From Bombus terrestris (taxonomy: Eukaryota; Arthropoda; Insecta; Hymenoptera; Apidae), in NCBI RefSeq assembly GCF_910591885.1, contig NW_025963582.1, positions 62,001 to 126,000 on the forward strand: a DNA stretch of 64,000 nt, read 5' to 3'. Of the stretch, positions 1 through 11,520 are shown piece after piece. A program made the position numbers and the translations under genes. The number at the start of each line of letters is the position of its first letter. Positions within the stretch are counted from its first letter, which is position 1. The notes beneath the pieces were generated by a model, which searched no databases, had not been told where the DNA came from, and saw nothing but the letters and a program-made list of their open reading frames with translations.

Positions 1-830
1 TCCCACGTTGTCCCACGTTGTCCCACGGTGTCCAACGATGTCCAACGGTGTCCAACGGTGTCCCACGGTGTCCAACGGTGTCCCACGTTGTCCCACGTTG
101 TCCCACGTTGTCCCACGTTGTCCCACGTTGCCCAACGATGTCCAACGGTGTCCCACGTTGTCCCACGTTGTCCCACGTTGTCCCACGGTGTCCAACGATG
201 TCCAACGGTGTCCAACGGTGTCCAACGGTGTCCAACGGTGTCCCACGTTGTCCCACGTTGTCCCACGGTGTCCAACGATGTCCAACGGTGTCCAACTGTG
301 TCCCACGATGTCCACCGATGTCCAACGGTGTCCAACGGTGTCCAACGGTGTCCAACGGTGTCCAACGATGTCCAACGATGTCCAACGATGTCCAACGATG
401 TCCAACGGTGTCCCATGTTGTTCCACGTTGTCCCACGTTGTCCCACGTTGTCCCACGTTGTCCCACGGTGTCCAACGGTGTCCAACGATGTCCAACGGTG
501 TCCAACGGTGTCCCACGTTGTCCCACGTTGTCCCACGTTGTCCCACGGTGTCCAACGATGTCCAACGGTGTCCCACGTTGTCCCACGTTGTCCCACGTTG
601 TCCCACGTTGTCCCACGTTGTCCCACGATGTCCCACGTTGTCCCACGTTGTCCCACGTTGTCCCACGTTGTCCCACGTTGTCCCACGTTGTCCCACGGTG
701 TCCAACGGTGTCCAACGATGTCCAACGGTGTCCAACGGTGTCCCACGTTGTCCCACGTTGTCCCACGGTGTCCAACGATGTCCAACGGTGTCCCACGTTT
801 TCCCACGTTGTCCCACGTTGTCCCACGTTG

Positions 831-840
831 TTCCATGGTT
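831..840 (+). repeat. Landmark unit ttccatggtt (first of about 50 with its relatives)
   Basis: This is the most divergent recurrent unit: position 2 T, position 6 T (CpG lost) and the last base T. It forms an NcoI-type CCATGG and, with the next unit, the string TTTCCCACG. Copies include 7,940, 8,950, 9,950, 11,450, 13,070, 15,530, 17,490, 21,980, 24,250, 26,410, 29,030, 32,720, 37,890, 40,310, 43,020, 45,360, 47,680, 49,990, 51,950, 56,179 and 60,499. A sister form, ttccattgtt, occurs at 11,880, 13,920, 20,870, 22,830, 23,360, 36,380, 57,239, 61,459 and 63,148. A single ttccacggtt, at 3,911, retains the CpG. Confidence 0.9.
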
Positions 841-920
841 TCCCACGTTGTCCCACATTGTCCCACGTTGTCCCACGGTGTCCAACGATGTCCAACGGTG
901 TCCCACGTTGTCCAACGGTG

Positions 921-1120
921 TCCCACGTTGTCCCACGTTGTCCCACGTTGTCCCACGTTGTCCCACGTTGTCCCACGTTGTCCCACGTTGTCCCACGTTG
1001 TCCCACGTTGTCCCACGTTGTCCCACGTTGTCCCACGTTGTCCCACGTTGTCCCACGTTGTCCCACGTTGTCCCACGTTGTCCCACGTTGTCCCACGTTG
1101 TCCCACGTTGTCCCACGGTG
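921..1120 (-). other. Long CCC-unit run, G-quadruplex-compatible on minus strand
   Basis: Twenty consecutive units carry CCC at positions 2-4 (nineteen CT and one CG). On the minus strand this gives GGG every 10 bases with 7-base spacers, which meets the classical G3-N1-7 quadruplex pattern many times over. The plus strand has the matching C3 pattern for i-motif folding. Folding itself is inference; the motif is directly visible. Confidence 0.75.
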
Positions 1121-1860
1121 TCCAACGGTGTCCAACGATGTCCAACTGTGTCCAACGGTGTCCCACGATGTCCACCGATGTCCAACGGTGTCCAACGGTG
1201 TCCAACGGTGTCCAACGGTGCCCAACGATGTCCAACGATGTCCAACGATGTCCAACGGTGTCCAACGATGTCCAACGATGTCCAACGGTGTCCCACGATG
1301 TCCAACGATGTCCAACGATGTCCAACGGTGTCCAACGGTGTCCCACGTTGTCCCACGTTGTCCCACGTTGTCCCACGGTGTCCAACGATGTCCAACGGTG
1401 TCCCACGTTGTCCAACGGTGTCCCACGTTGTCCCACGTTGTCCCACGTTGTCCCACGTTGTCCCACGATGTCCCACGTTGTCCCACGTTGTCCCACGTTG
1501 TCCCACGTTGTCCCACGTTGTCCCACGTTGTCCCACGTTGTCCCACGTTGTCCCACGGTGTCCAACGGTGTCCAACGATGTCCAACGGTGTCCAACGGTG
1601 TCCCACGTTGTCCCACGTTGTCCCACGTTGTCCCACGGTGTCCAACAATGTCCAACGGTGTCCCACGTTGTCCCACGTTGTCCCACGTTGTCCCACGTTG
1701 TCCCACGTTGTCCCACGATGTCCCACGTTGTCCCACGTTGTCCCACGTTGTCCCACGTTGTCCCACGTTGTCCCACGTTGTCCCACGTTGTCCCACGTTG
1801 TCCCACGTTGTCCCACGTTGTCCCACGTTGTCCCACGGTGTCCAACGATGTCCAACGGTG

Positions 1861-2660
1861 TCCAACGGTGTCCCACGGTGTCCAACGGTGTCCCACGTTG
1901 TCCCACGTTGTCCCACGTTGTCCCACGTTGTCCCACGTTGCCCAACGATGTCCAACGGTGTCCCACGTTGTCCCACGTTGTCCCACGTTGTCCCACGGTG
2001 TCCAACGATGTCCAACGGTGTCCAACGGTGTCCAACGGTGTCCAACGGTGTCCCACGTTGTCCCACGTTGTCCCACGGTGTCCAACGATGTCCAACGGTG
2101 TCCAACTGTGTCCCACCATGTCCACCGATGTCCAACGGTGTCCAACGGTGTCCAACGGTGTCCAACGGTGTCCAACGATGTCCAACGATGTCCAACGATG
2201 TCCAACGATGTCCAACGGTGTCCCAAGTTGTTCCACGTTGTCCCACGTTGTCCCACGTTGTCCAACGGTGTCCCACGGTGTCCAACGGTGTCCCACGTTG
2301 TCCCACGTTGTCCCACGTTGTCCCACGTTGTCCCACGTTGCCCAACGATGTCCAACGGTGTCCCACGTTGTCCCACGTTGTCCCACGTTGTCCCACGGTG
2401 TCCAACGATGTCCAACGGTGTCCAACGGTGTCCAACGGTGTCCAACGGTGTCCCACGTTGTCCCACGTTGTCCCACGGTGTCCAACGATGTCCAACGGTG
2501 TCCAACTGTGTCCCACGATGTCCACCGATGTCCAACGGTGTCCAACGGTGTCCAACGGTGTCCAACGGTGTCCAACGATGTCCAACGATGTCCAACGATG
2601 TCCAACGATGTCCAACGGTGTCCCAAGTTGTTCCACGTTGCCCCACGTTGTCCCACGTTG
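1861..2660 (+). repeat. 400-bp tandem duplication (1,861-2,260 | 2,261-2,660)
   Basis: Units match at a 400-bp offset: tcccacggtg 1,871/2,271, cccaacgatg 1,941/2,341, tcccaagttg 2,221/2,621 and ttccacgttg 2,231/2,631. The match fails one unit before 1,861 and one unit after 2,660, so the two copies abut exactly. The corresponding part of copy B (about 4,910-5,310) holds one copy. This places the event after the 3-kb duplication, or else copy B lost one. Confidence 0.88.
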
Positions 2661-3710
2661 TCCCACGTTGTCCCACGGTGTCCAACGGTGTCCAACGATG
2701 TCCAACGGTGTCCAACGGTGTCCCACGTTGTCCCACGTTGTCCCACGTTGTCCCACGGTGTCCAACGATGTCCAACGGTGTCCCACGTTGTCCCACGTTG
2801 TCCCACGTTGTCCCACGTTGTCCCACGTTGTCCCACGATGTCCCACGTTGTCCCACGTTGTCCCACGTTGTCCCACGTTGTCCCACGTTGTCCCACGTTG
2901 TCCCACGTTGTCCCACGTTGTCCCACGTTGTCCCACGTTGTCCCACGTTGACCCACGTTGTCCCACGTTGTCCCACGGTGTCCAACGATGTCCAACGGTG
3001 TCCAACGGTGTCCCACGGTGTCCAACGGTGTCCAACGATGTCCAACGGTGTCCAACTGTGTCCCACGTTGTCCCACGTTGTCCCACGTTGTCCCACGTTG
3101 TCCCACGTTGTCCCACGTTGTCCCACGGTGTCCAACGGTGTCCAACGATGTCCAAAGGTGTCCAACTGTGTCCCACGTTGTCCCACGTTGTCCCACGTTG
3201 TCCCACGTTGTCCCACGTTGTCCCACGTTGTCCCACGTTGTCCCACGGTGTCCAACGTTGTCCCACGTTGTCCCACGTTGTCCCACGTTGTCCCACGTTG
3301 TCCCACGTTGTCCCACGTTGTCCCACGTTGTCCCACGATGTCCCACGTTGTCCAACGATGTCCAACGGTGTCCCACGTTGTCCCACGTTGTCCTACGTTG
3401 TCCCACGTTGTCCCACGTTGTCCCACGTTGTCCCACGTTGTCCCACGTTGTCCCACGGTGTCCAACGGTGTCCAACGATGTCCAACGGTGTCCAACGGTG
3501 TCCCACGTTGTCCCACGTTGTCCCACGTTGTCCCACGTTGTCCCACGTTGTCCCACGGTGTCCAACGATGTCCAACGGTGTCCCACGATGTCCACCGATG
3601 TCCAACGGTGTCCAACGGTGTCCAACGGTGTCCAACGGTGTCCAACGATGTCCAACGATGTCCAACGATGTCCAACGGTGTCCAACGGTGTCCCACGGTG
3701 TCCAACGGTG

Positions 3711-5810
3711 TCCCACGTTGTCCCACGTTGTCCCACGTTGTCCCACGTTGTCCCACGTTGTCCCACGTTGTCCCACGGTGTCCAACGGTGTCCAACGATG
3801 TCCAACGGTGTCCAACGGTGTCCCACGTTGTCCCACGTTGTCCCACGGTGTCCAACGATGTCCAACGGTGTCCCACGTTTTCCCACGTTGTCCCACGTTG
3901 TCCCACGTTGTTCCACGGTTTCCCACGTTGTCCCACATTGTCCCACGTTGTCCCACGGTGTCCAACGATGTCCAACGGTGTCCCACGTTGTCCAACGGTG
4001 TCCCACGTTGTCCCACGTTGTCCCACGTTGTCCCACGATGTCCCACGTTGTCCCACGTTGTCCCACGTTGTCCCACGTTGTCCCACGTTGTCCCACGTTG
4101 TCCCACGTTGTCCCACGTTGTCCCACGTTGTCCCACGTTGTCCCACGTTGTCCCACGTTGTCCCACGTTGTCCCACGTTGTCCCACGTTGTCCCACGGTG
4201 TCCAACGGTGTCCAACGATGTCCAACTGTGTCCAACGGTGTCCCACGATGTCCACCGATGTCCAACGGTGTCCAACGGTGTCCAACGGTGTCCAACGGTG
4301 CCCAACGATGTCCAACGATGTCCAACGATGTCCAACGGTGTCCAACGATGTCCAACGATGTCCAACGGTGTCCCACGATGTCCAACGATGTCCAACGATG
4401 TCCAACGGTGTCCAACGGTGTCCCACGTTGTCCCACGTTGTCCCACGTTGTCCCACGGTGTCCAACGATGTCCAACGGTGTCCCACGTTGTCCAACGGTG
4501 TCCCACGTTGTCCCACGTTGTCCCACGTTGTCCCACGTTGTCCCACGATGTCCCACGTTGTCCCACGTTGTCCCACGTTGTCCCACGTTGTGCCACGTTG
4601 TCCCACGTTGTCCCACGTTGTCCCACGTTGTCCCACGGTGTCCAACGGTGTCCAACGATGTCCAACGGTGTCCAACGGTGTCCCACGTTGTCCCACGTTG
4701 TCCCACGTTGTCCCACGGTGTCCAACAATGTCCAACGGTGTCCCACGTTGTCCCACGTTGTCCCACGTTGTCCCACGTTGTCCCACGTTGTCCCACGATG
4801 TCCCACGTTGTCCCACGTTGTCCCACGTTGTCCCACGTTGTCCCACGTTGTCCCACGTTGTCCCACGTTGTCCCACGTTGTCCCACGGTGTCCAACGATG
4901 TCCAACGGTGTCCAACGGTGTCCCACGGTGTCCAACGGTGTCCCACGTTGTCCCACGTTGTCCCACGTTGTCCCACGTTGTCCCACGTTGCCCAACGATG
5001 TCCAACGGTGTCCCACGTTGTCCCACGTTGTCCCACGTTGTCCCACGGTGTCCAACGATGTCCAACGGTGTCCAACGGTGTCCAACGGTGTCCAACGGTG
5101 TCCCACGTTGTCCCACGTTGTCCCACGGTGTCCAACGATGTCCAACGGTGTCCAACTGTGTCCCACGATGTCCACCGATGTCCAACGGTGTCCAACGGTG
5201 TCCAACGGTGTCCAACGGTGTCCAACGATGTCCAACGATGTCCAACGATGTCCAACGATGTCCAACGGTGTCCCAAGTTGTTCCACGTTGTCCCACGTTG
5301 TCCCACGTTGTCCCACGTTGTCCCACGGTGTCCAACGGTGTCCAACGATGTCCAACGGTGTCCAACGGTGTCCCACGTTGTCCCACGTTGTCCCACGTTG
5401 TCCCACGGTGTCCAACGATGTCAACGGTGTCCCACGTTGTCCCACGTTGTCCCACGTTGTCCCACGTTGTCCCACGTTGTCCCACGATGTCCCACGTTGT
5501 CCCACGTTGTCCCACGTTGTCCCACGTTGTCCCACGTTGTCCCACGTTGTCCCACGTTGTCCCACGTTGTCCCACGTTGTCCCACGTTGTCCCACGTTGT
5601 CCCACGTTGTCCCACGGTGTCCAACGATGTCCAACGGTGTCCAACGGTGTCCCACGGTGTCCAACGGTGTCCAACGATGTCCAACGGTGTCCAACTGTGT
5701 CCCACGTTGTCCCACGTTGTCCCACGTTGTCCCACGTTGTCCCACGATGTCCCACGTTGTCCAACGATGTCCAACGGTGTCCCACGTTGTCCCACGTTGT
5801 CCTACGTTGT
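3711..5810 (+). repeat. Higher-order duplication, about 3 kb, copy B (shortened)
   Basis: This is the partner of 631-3,710. It begins directly where copy A ends, so the pair is a tandem duplication. It shares tcccacgttt (3,871), tccaacaatg (4,721), cccaacgatg (4,991), tcccaagttg (5,271) and tcctacgttg (about 5,800). It differs by ttccacggtt at 3,911, where copy A has ttccatggtt at 831, and by tgccacgttg at 4,591. It also contains the first 9-bp unit, at 5,421. It is shorter because it has one copy of the 400-bp segment and fewer CT units near its end. Confidence 0.83.
5421..5429 (+). other. 9-bp unit, first phase break (-1)
   Basis: The unit reads tcaacggtg, one C short of tccaacggtg. The aligned position in the upstream duplicate (about 2,771) has the full 10-bp unit, so this is a single-base loss in a CC pair in this copy. 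All later units start at positions ending in 0 rather than 1. It could be a true mutation or a homopolymer read error. Confidence 0.93.
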
Positions 5811-8800
5811 CCCACGTTGTCCCACGTTGTCCCACGTTGTCCCACGTTGTCCCAGGTTGTCCCACGGTGTCCAACGGTGTCCAACGGTGTTCCACGTTGT
5901 CCCACGTTGTCCCACGTTGTCCAACGGTGTCCAACGGTGTCCCACGGTGTCCAACGGTGTCAAACGTTGTCCCACGTTGTCCCACGTTGTCCCACGGTGT
6001 CCAACGTTGTCCAACGATGTCCAACGGTGTCCAACTGTGTCCCACGTTGTCCCACGTTGTCCCACGTTGTCCCACGTTGTCCCACGATGTCCCACGTTGT
6101 CCAACGATGTCCAACGGTGTCCCACGTTGTCCCACGTTGTCCTACGTTGTCCCACGTTGTCCCACGTTGTCCCACGTTGTCCCACGTTGTCCCACGTTGT
6201 CCCACGGTGTCCAACGGTGTCCAACGATGTCCAACGGTGTCCAACGGTGTCCCACGTTGTCCCACGTTGTCCCACGTTGTCCCACGTTGTCCAACGTTGT
6301 CCCACGTTGTCCCACGTTGTCCCACGGTGTCCAACGGTGTCCAACGGTGTCCCACGGTGTCCAACGGTGTCCCACGTTGTCCCACGTTGTCCCACGATGT
6401 CCAACGGTGTCCAACGATGTCCAACGATGTCCAACGGTGTCCCACGATGTCCAACGATGTCCAACGATGTCCAACGGTGTCCAACGGTGTCCCACGTTGT
6501 CCCACGTTGTCCCACGGTGTCCAACGGTGTCCAACGATGTCCAACGGTGTCCCACGTTGTCCCACGTTGTCCCACGTTGTCCCACGGTGTCCAACGATGT
6601 CCCACGTTGTCCCACGGTGTCCAACGATGTCCAACGGTGTCCAACGATGTCCCACGTTGTCCCACGTTGTCCCACGTTGTCCCACGTTGTCCCACGTTGT
6701 CCCACGTTGTCCCACGTTGTCCCACGTTGTCCCACGGTGTCCAACGTTGTCCAACGGTGTCCAACGGTGTCCCACGGTGTCCAACGGTGTCCCACGTTGT
6801 CCCACGTTGTCCCACGTTGTCCCACGTTGTCCCACGTTGTCCCACGGTGTCCAACGATGTCCAACGGTGTCCCACGTTGTCCAACGGTGTCCCACGTTGT
6901 CCCACGTTGTCCCACGTTGTCCCACGATGTCCCACGTTGTCCCACGTTGTCCCACGTTGTCCCACGTTGTCCCACGTTGTCCCACGTTGTCCCACGTTGT
7001 CCCACGGTGTCCAACGGTGTCCAACGATGTCCAACGGTGTCCAACTGTGTCCCACGTTGTCCCACGTTGTCCCACGTTGTCCCACGTTGTCCCACGTTGT
7101 CCCACGTTGTCCCACGGTGTCCAACGGTGTCCAACGATGTCCAACGGTGTCCAACTGTGTCCCACGTTGTCCCACGTTGTCCCACGTTGTCCCACGTTGT
7201 CCCACGTTGTCCCACGTTGTCCCACGTTGTCCCACGGTGTCCAACGGTGTCCAACGATGTCCCACGTTGTCCCACGTTGTCCCACGTTGTCCCACGTTGT
7301 CCCACGTTGTCCCACGTTGTCCCACGATGTCCCACGTTGTCCAACGATGTCCAACGGTGTCCCACGTTGTCCCACGTTGTCCTACGTTGTCCCACGTTGT
7401 CCCACGTTGTCCCACGTTGTCCCACGTTGTCCCACGTTGTCCCACGGTGTCCAACGGTGTCCAACGATGTCCAACGGTGTCCAACGGTGTCCCACGTTGT
7501 CCCACGTTGTCCCACGTTGTCCCACGTTGTCCCACGTTGTCCCACGTTGTCCCACGTTGTCCCACGTTGTCCCACGGTGTCCAACGATGTCCAACGGTGT
7601 CCCACGATGTCCACCGATGTCCAACGGTGTCCAACGGTGTCCAACGGTGTCCAACGGTGTCCAACGATGTCCAACGATGTCCAACGATGTCCAACGGTGT
7701 CCAACGGTGTCCCACGGTGTCCAACGGTGTCCCACGTTGTCCCACGTTGTCCCACGTTGTCCCACGTTGTCCCACGTTGTCCCACGTTGTCCCACGTTGT
7801 CCCACGGTGTCCAACGGTGTCCAACGATGTCCAACGGTGTCCAACGGTGTCCCACGTTGTCCCACGTTGTCCCACGGTGTCCAACGATGTCCAACGGTGT
7901 CCCACGTTTTCCCACGTTGTCCCACGTTGTCCCACGTTGTTCCATGGTTTCCCACGTTGTCCCACATTGTCCCACGTTGTCCCACGGTGTCCAACGATGT
8001 CCAACGGTGTCCCACGTTGTCCAACGGTGTCCCACGTTGTCCCACGTTGTCCCACGTTGTCCCACGATGTCCCACGTTGTCCCACGTTGTCCCACGTTGT
8101 CCCACGTTGTCCCACGTTGTCCCACGTTGTCCCACGTTGTCCCACGTTGTCCCACGGTGTCCAACGATGTCCAACGGTGTCCAACGGTGTCCAACGGTGT
8201 CCAACGGTGTCCCACGTTGTCCCACGTTGTCCCACGGTGTCCAACGATGTCCAACGGTGTCCAACTGTGTCCCACGATGTCCACCGATGTCCAACGGTGT
8301 CCAACGGTGTCCAACGGTGACCAACGGTGTCCAACGATGTCCAACGATGTCCAACGATGTCCAACGGTGTCCCAAGTTGTTCCACGTTGTCCCACGTTGT
8401 CCCACGTTGTCCCACGTTGTCCCACGGTGTCCAACGGTGTCCAACGATGTCCAACGGTGTCCAACGGTGTCCCACGTTGTCCCACGTTGTCCCACGTTGT
8501 CCCACGGTGTCCAACGATGTCCAACGGTGTCCCACGTTGTCCCACGTTGTCCCACGTTGTCCCACGATGTCCCACGGTGTCCCGCGTTGTCCCACGTTGT
8601 CCCACGATGTCCCACGTTGTCCCACGTTGTCCCACGTTGTCCCACGTTGTCCCACGTTGTCCCACGTTGTCCCACGTTGTCCCACGTTGTCCCACGTTGT
8701 CCCACGGTGTCCAACGATGTCCAACGGTGTCCAACGGAGTCCCACGGTGTCCAACGGTGTCCCACGTTGTCCCACGTTGTCCCACGTTGTCCCACGTTGT

Positions 8801-11520
8801 CCCACGTTGTCCCACGGTGTCCAACGGTGTCCAACGATGTCCAACGGTGTCCAACGGTGTCCCACGTTGTCCCACGTTGTCCCACGGTGTCCAACGATGT
8901 CCAACGGTGTCCCACGTTTTCCCACGTTGTCCCACGTTGTCCCACGTTGTTCCATGGTTTCCCACGTTGTCCCACATTGTCCCACGTTGTCCCACGGTGT
9001 CCAACGATGTCCAACGGTGTCCCACGTTGTCCAACGGTGTCCCACGTTGTCCCACGTTGTCCCACGTTGTCCCACGATGTCCCACGTTGTCCCACGTTGT
9101 CCCACGTTGTCCCACGTTGTCCCACGTTGTCCCACGTTGTCCCACGTTGTCCCACGTTGTCCCACGTTGTCCCACGTTGTCCCACGTTGTCCCACGTCGT
9201 CCAACGGTGTCCCACGGTGTCCAACGGTGTCCCACGTTGTCCCACGTTGTCCCACGTTGTCCCACGTTGTCCCACGTTGTCCCACGTTGTCCCACGTTGT
9301 CCCACGTTGTCCCACGGTGTCCAACGGTGTCCAACGATGTCCAACTGTGTCCAACGGTGTCCCACGTTGTCCCACGTTGTCCCACGTTGTCCCACGTTGT
9401 CCCACGTTGTCCCACGTTGTCCCACGTTGTCCCACGGTGTCCAGCGATGTCCAACGGTGTCCAACGGAGTCCCACGGTTTCCAACGGTGTCCCACGTTGT
9501 CCCACGTTGTCCCACGTTGTCCCACGTTGTCCCACGTTGTCCAACGATGTCCAACGGTGTCCCACGTTGTCCCACGTTGTCCCACGTTGTCCCACGTTGT
9601 CCCACGTTGTCCCACGTTGTCCCACGTTGTCCCACGTTGTCCCACGTTGTCCCACGTTGTCCCACGTTGTCCCACGGTGTCCAACGGTGTCCAACGGTGT
9701 CCAACGGTGTCCCACGGTGTCCAACGGTGTCCCACGTTGTCCCACGTTGTCCCACGTTGTCCCACGTTGTCCCACGTTGTCCCACGTTGTCCCACGTTGT
9801 CCCACGGTGTCCAACGGTGTCCAACGATGTCCAACGGTGTCCAACGGTATCCCACGTTGTCCCACGTTGTCCCACGGTGTCCAACGATGTCCAACGGTGT
9901 CCCACGTTTTCCCACGTTGTCCCACGTTGTCCCACGTTGTCCCACGTTGTTCCATGGTTTCCCACGTTGTCCCACGTTGTCCCACGGTGTCCAACGATGT
10001 CCAACGGTATCCAACGGTGTCCCACGGTGTCCAACGGTGTCCCACGTTGTCCCACGTTGTCCCACGTTGTCCCACGTTGTCCCACGTTGTCCCACGTTGT
10101 CCCACGTTGTCCCACGGTGTCCAACGGTGTCCAACGATGTCCAACTGTGTCCAACGGTGTCCCACGATGTCCACCGATGTCCAACGGTGTCCAACGGTGT
10201 CCAACGGTGTCCAACGGTGTCCAACGATGTCCAACGATGTCCAACGATGTCCAACGGTGTCCAACGATGTCCAACGATGTCCAACGGTGTCCCACGATGT
10301 CCAACGATGTCCAACGATGTCCAACGGTGTCCAACGGTGTCCCACGTTGTCCCACGTTGTCCCACGTTGTCCCACGGTGTCCAACGATGTCCAACGGTGT
10401 CCCACGTTGTCCAACGGTGTCCCACGTTGTCCCACGTTGTCCCACGTTGTCCCACGTTGTCCCACGATGTCCCACGTTGTCCCACGTTGTCCCACGTTGT
10501 CCCACGTTGTCCCACGTTGTCCCACGTTGTCCCACGTTGTCCCACGTTGTCCCACGTTGTCCCACGGTATCCAACGGTGTCCAACGATGTCCAACTGTGT
10601 CCAACGGTGTCCCACGATGTCCACCGATGTCCAACGGTATCCAACGGTGTCCAACGGTGTCCAACGGTGTCCAACGATGTCCAACGATGTCCAACGATGT
10701 CCAACGGTGTCCAACGATGTCCAACGATGTCCAACGGTGTCCCACGATGTCCAACGATGTCCAACGATGTCCAACGGTGTCCAACGGTGTCCCACGTTGT
10801 CCCACGTTGTCCCACGGTGTCCAACGATGTCCAACGGTGTCCCGCGTTGTCCCACGTTGTCCCACGTTGTCCCACGTTGTCCCACGTTGTACCACGATGT
10901 CCCACGTTGTCCCACGTTGTCCCACGTTGTCCCACGTTGTCCCACGTTGTCCCACGTTGTCCCACGTTGTCCCACGTTGTCCCACGTTGTCCCACGTTGT
11001 CCCACGGTGTCCAACGATGTCCAACGGTGTCCAACGGAGTCCCACGGTGTCCAACGGTGTCCCACGTTGTCCCACGTTTTCCCACGTTGTCCCACGTTGT
11101 CCCACGTTGTCCAACGATGTCCAACGGTGTCCCACGTTGTCCCACGTTGTCCCACGTTGTCCCACGTTGTCCCACGTTGTCCCACGTTGTCCCACGTTGT
11201 CCCACGTTGTCCAACGATGTCCAACGGTGTCCAACGGTGTCCCACGTTGTCCCACGTTGTCCCACGTTGTCCCACGTTGTCCCACGGTGTCCAACGATGT
11301 CCAACGGTGTCCAACGGAGTCCCACGGTGTCCAACGGTGTCCCACGTTGTCCCACGTTTTCCCACGTTGTCCCACGTTGTCCCACGTTGTCCAACGATGT
11401 CCAACGGTGTCCCACGTTTTCCCACGTTGTCCCACGTTGTCCCACGTTGTTCCATGGTTTCCCACGTTGTCCCACGTTGTCCCACGGTGTCCAACGATGT
11501 CCAACGGTGTCCAACGGTGT
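5811..11520 (+). repeat. Array segment between the 3-kb and 9-kb duplications
   Basis: This is standard 10-bp array with no gene-like insertion. Landmarks are tcctacgttg near 6,140 and 7,380, tcccgcgttg near 8,580 and 10,840, tccaacggag near 8,740, 9,470, 11,030 and 11,330, tccagcgatg near 9,440, and tcccacgttt near 7,900, 8,910, 9,900, 11,080, 11,360 and 11,420. The stretch 9,840-10,400 is homologous, at an offset of 3,120-3,130 bp, to 12,970-13,540. The unit at 8,310 ends in A instead of G, which makes a TGA in one plus frame. Confidence 0.9.
10041..10840 (+). repeat. 450-bp tandem duplication
   Basis: A composite module starting with tccaactgtg at about 10,140 is repeated at about 10,590. 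The units before it (a CT run, then a CG-type unit at 10,111 and 10,561) match at a 450-bp offset. The second copy carries two private variants: tcccacggta at about 10,560, and tccaacggta at about 10,630, directly after tccaccgatg. The match ends near 10,400/10,840. Confidence 0.82.

Larger units (their letters stand above)
631..3710 (+). repeat. Higher-order duplication, about 3 kb, copy A
   Basis: Rare units recur in the same order about 3,080 bp downstream. They include tcccacgttt at 791, the tccaactgtg unit at 1,141 that opens a composite module, cccaacgatg at 1,221 and tccaacaatg at 1,641 (partners 3,871, 4,221, 4,301 and 4,721). The offset falls to 3,050, then 2,650, then 2,410 bp further on because of indels of whole units. 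Copy A carries an internal 400-bp duplication that copy B lacks. The start is set where CT runs first align and is accurate to a few units. Confidence 0.85.

Noticed and set aside
831..840. CENP-B box or other known centromere-protein site in divergent units
   Set aside because: No unit or junction matches the 17-bp CENP-B box core positions, so nothing in the sequence supports a centromere-protein site.
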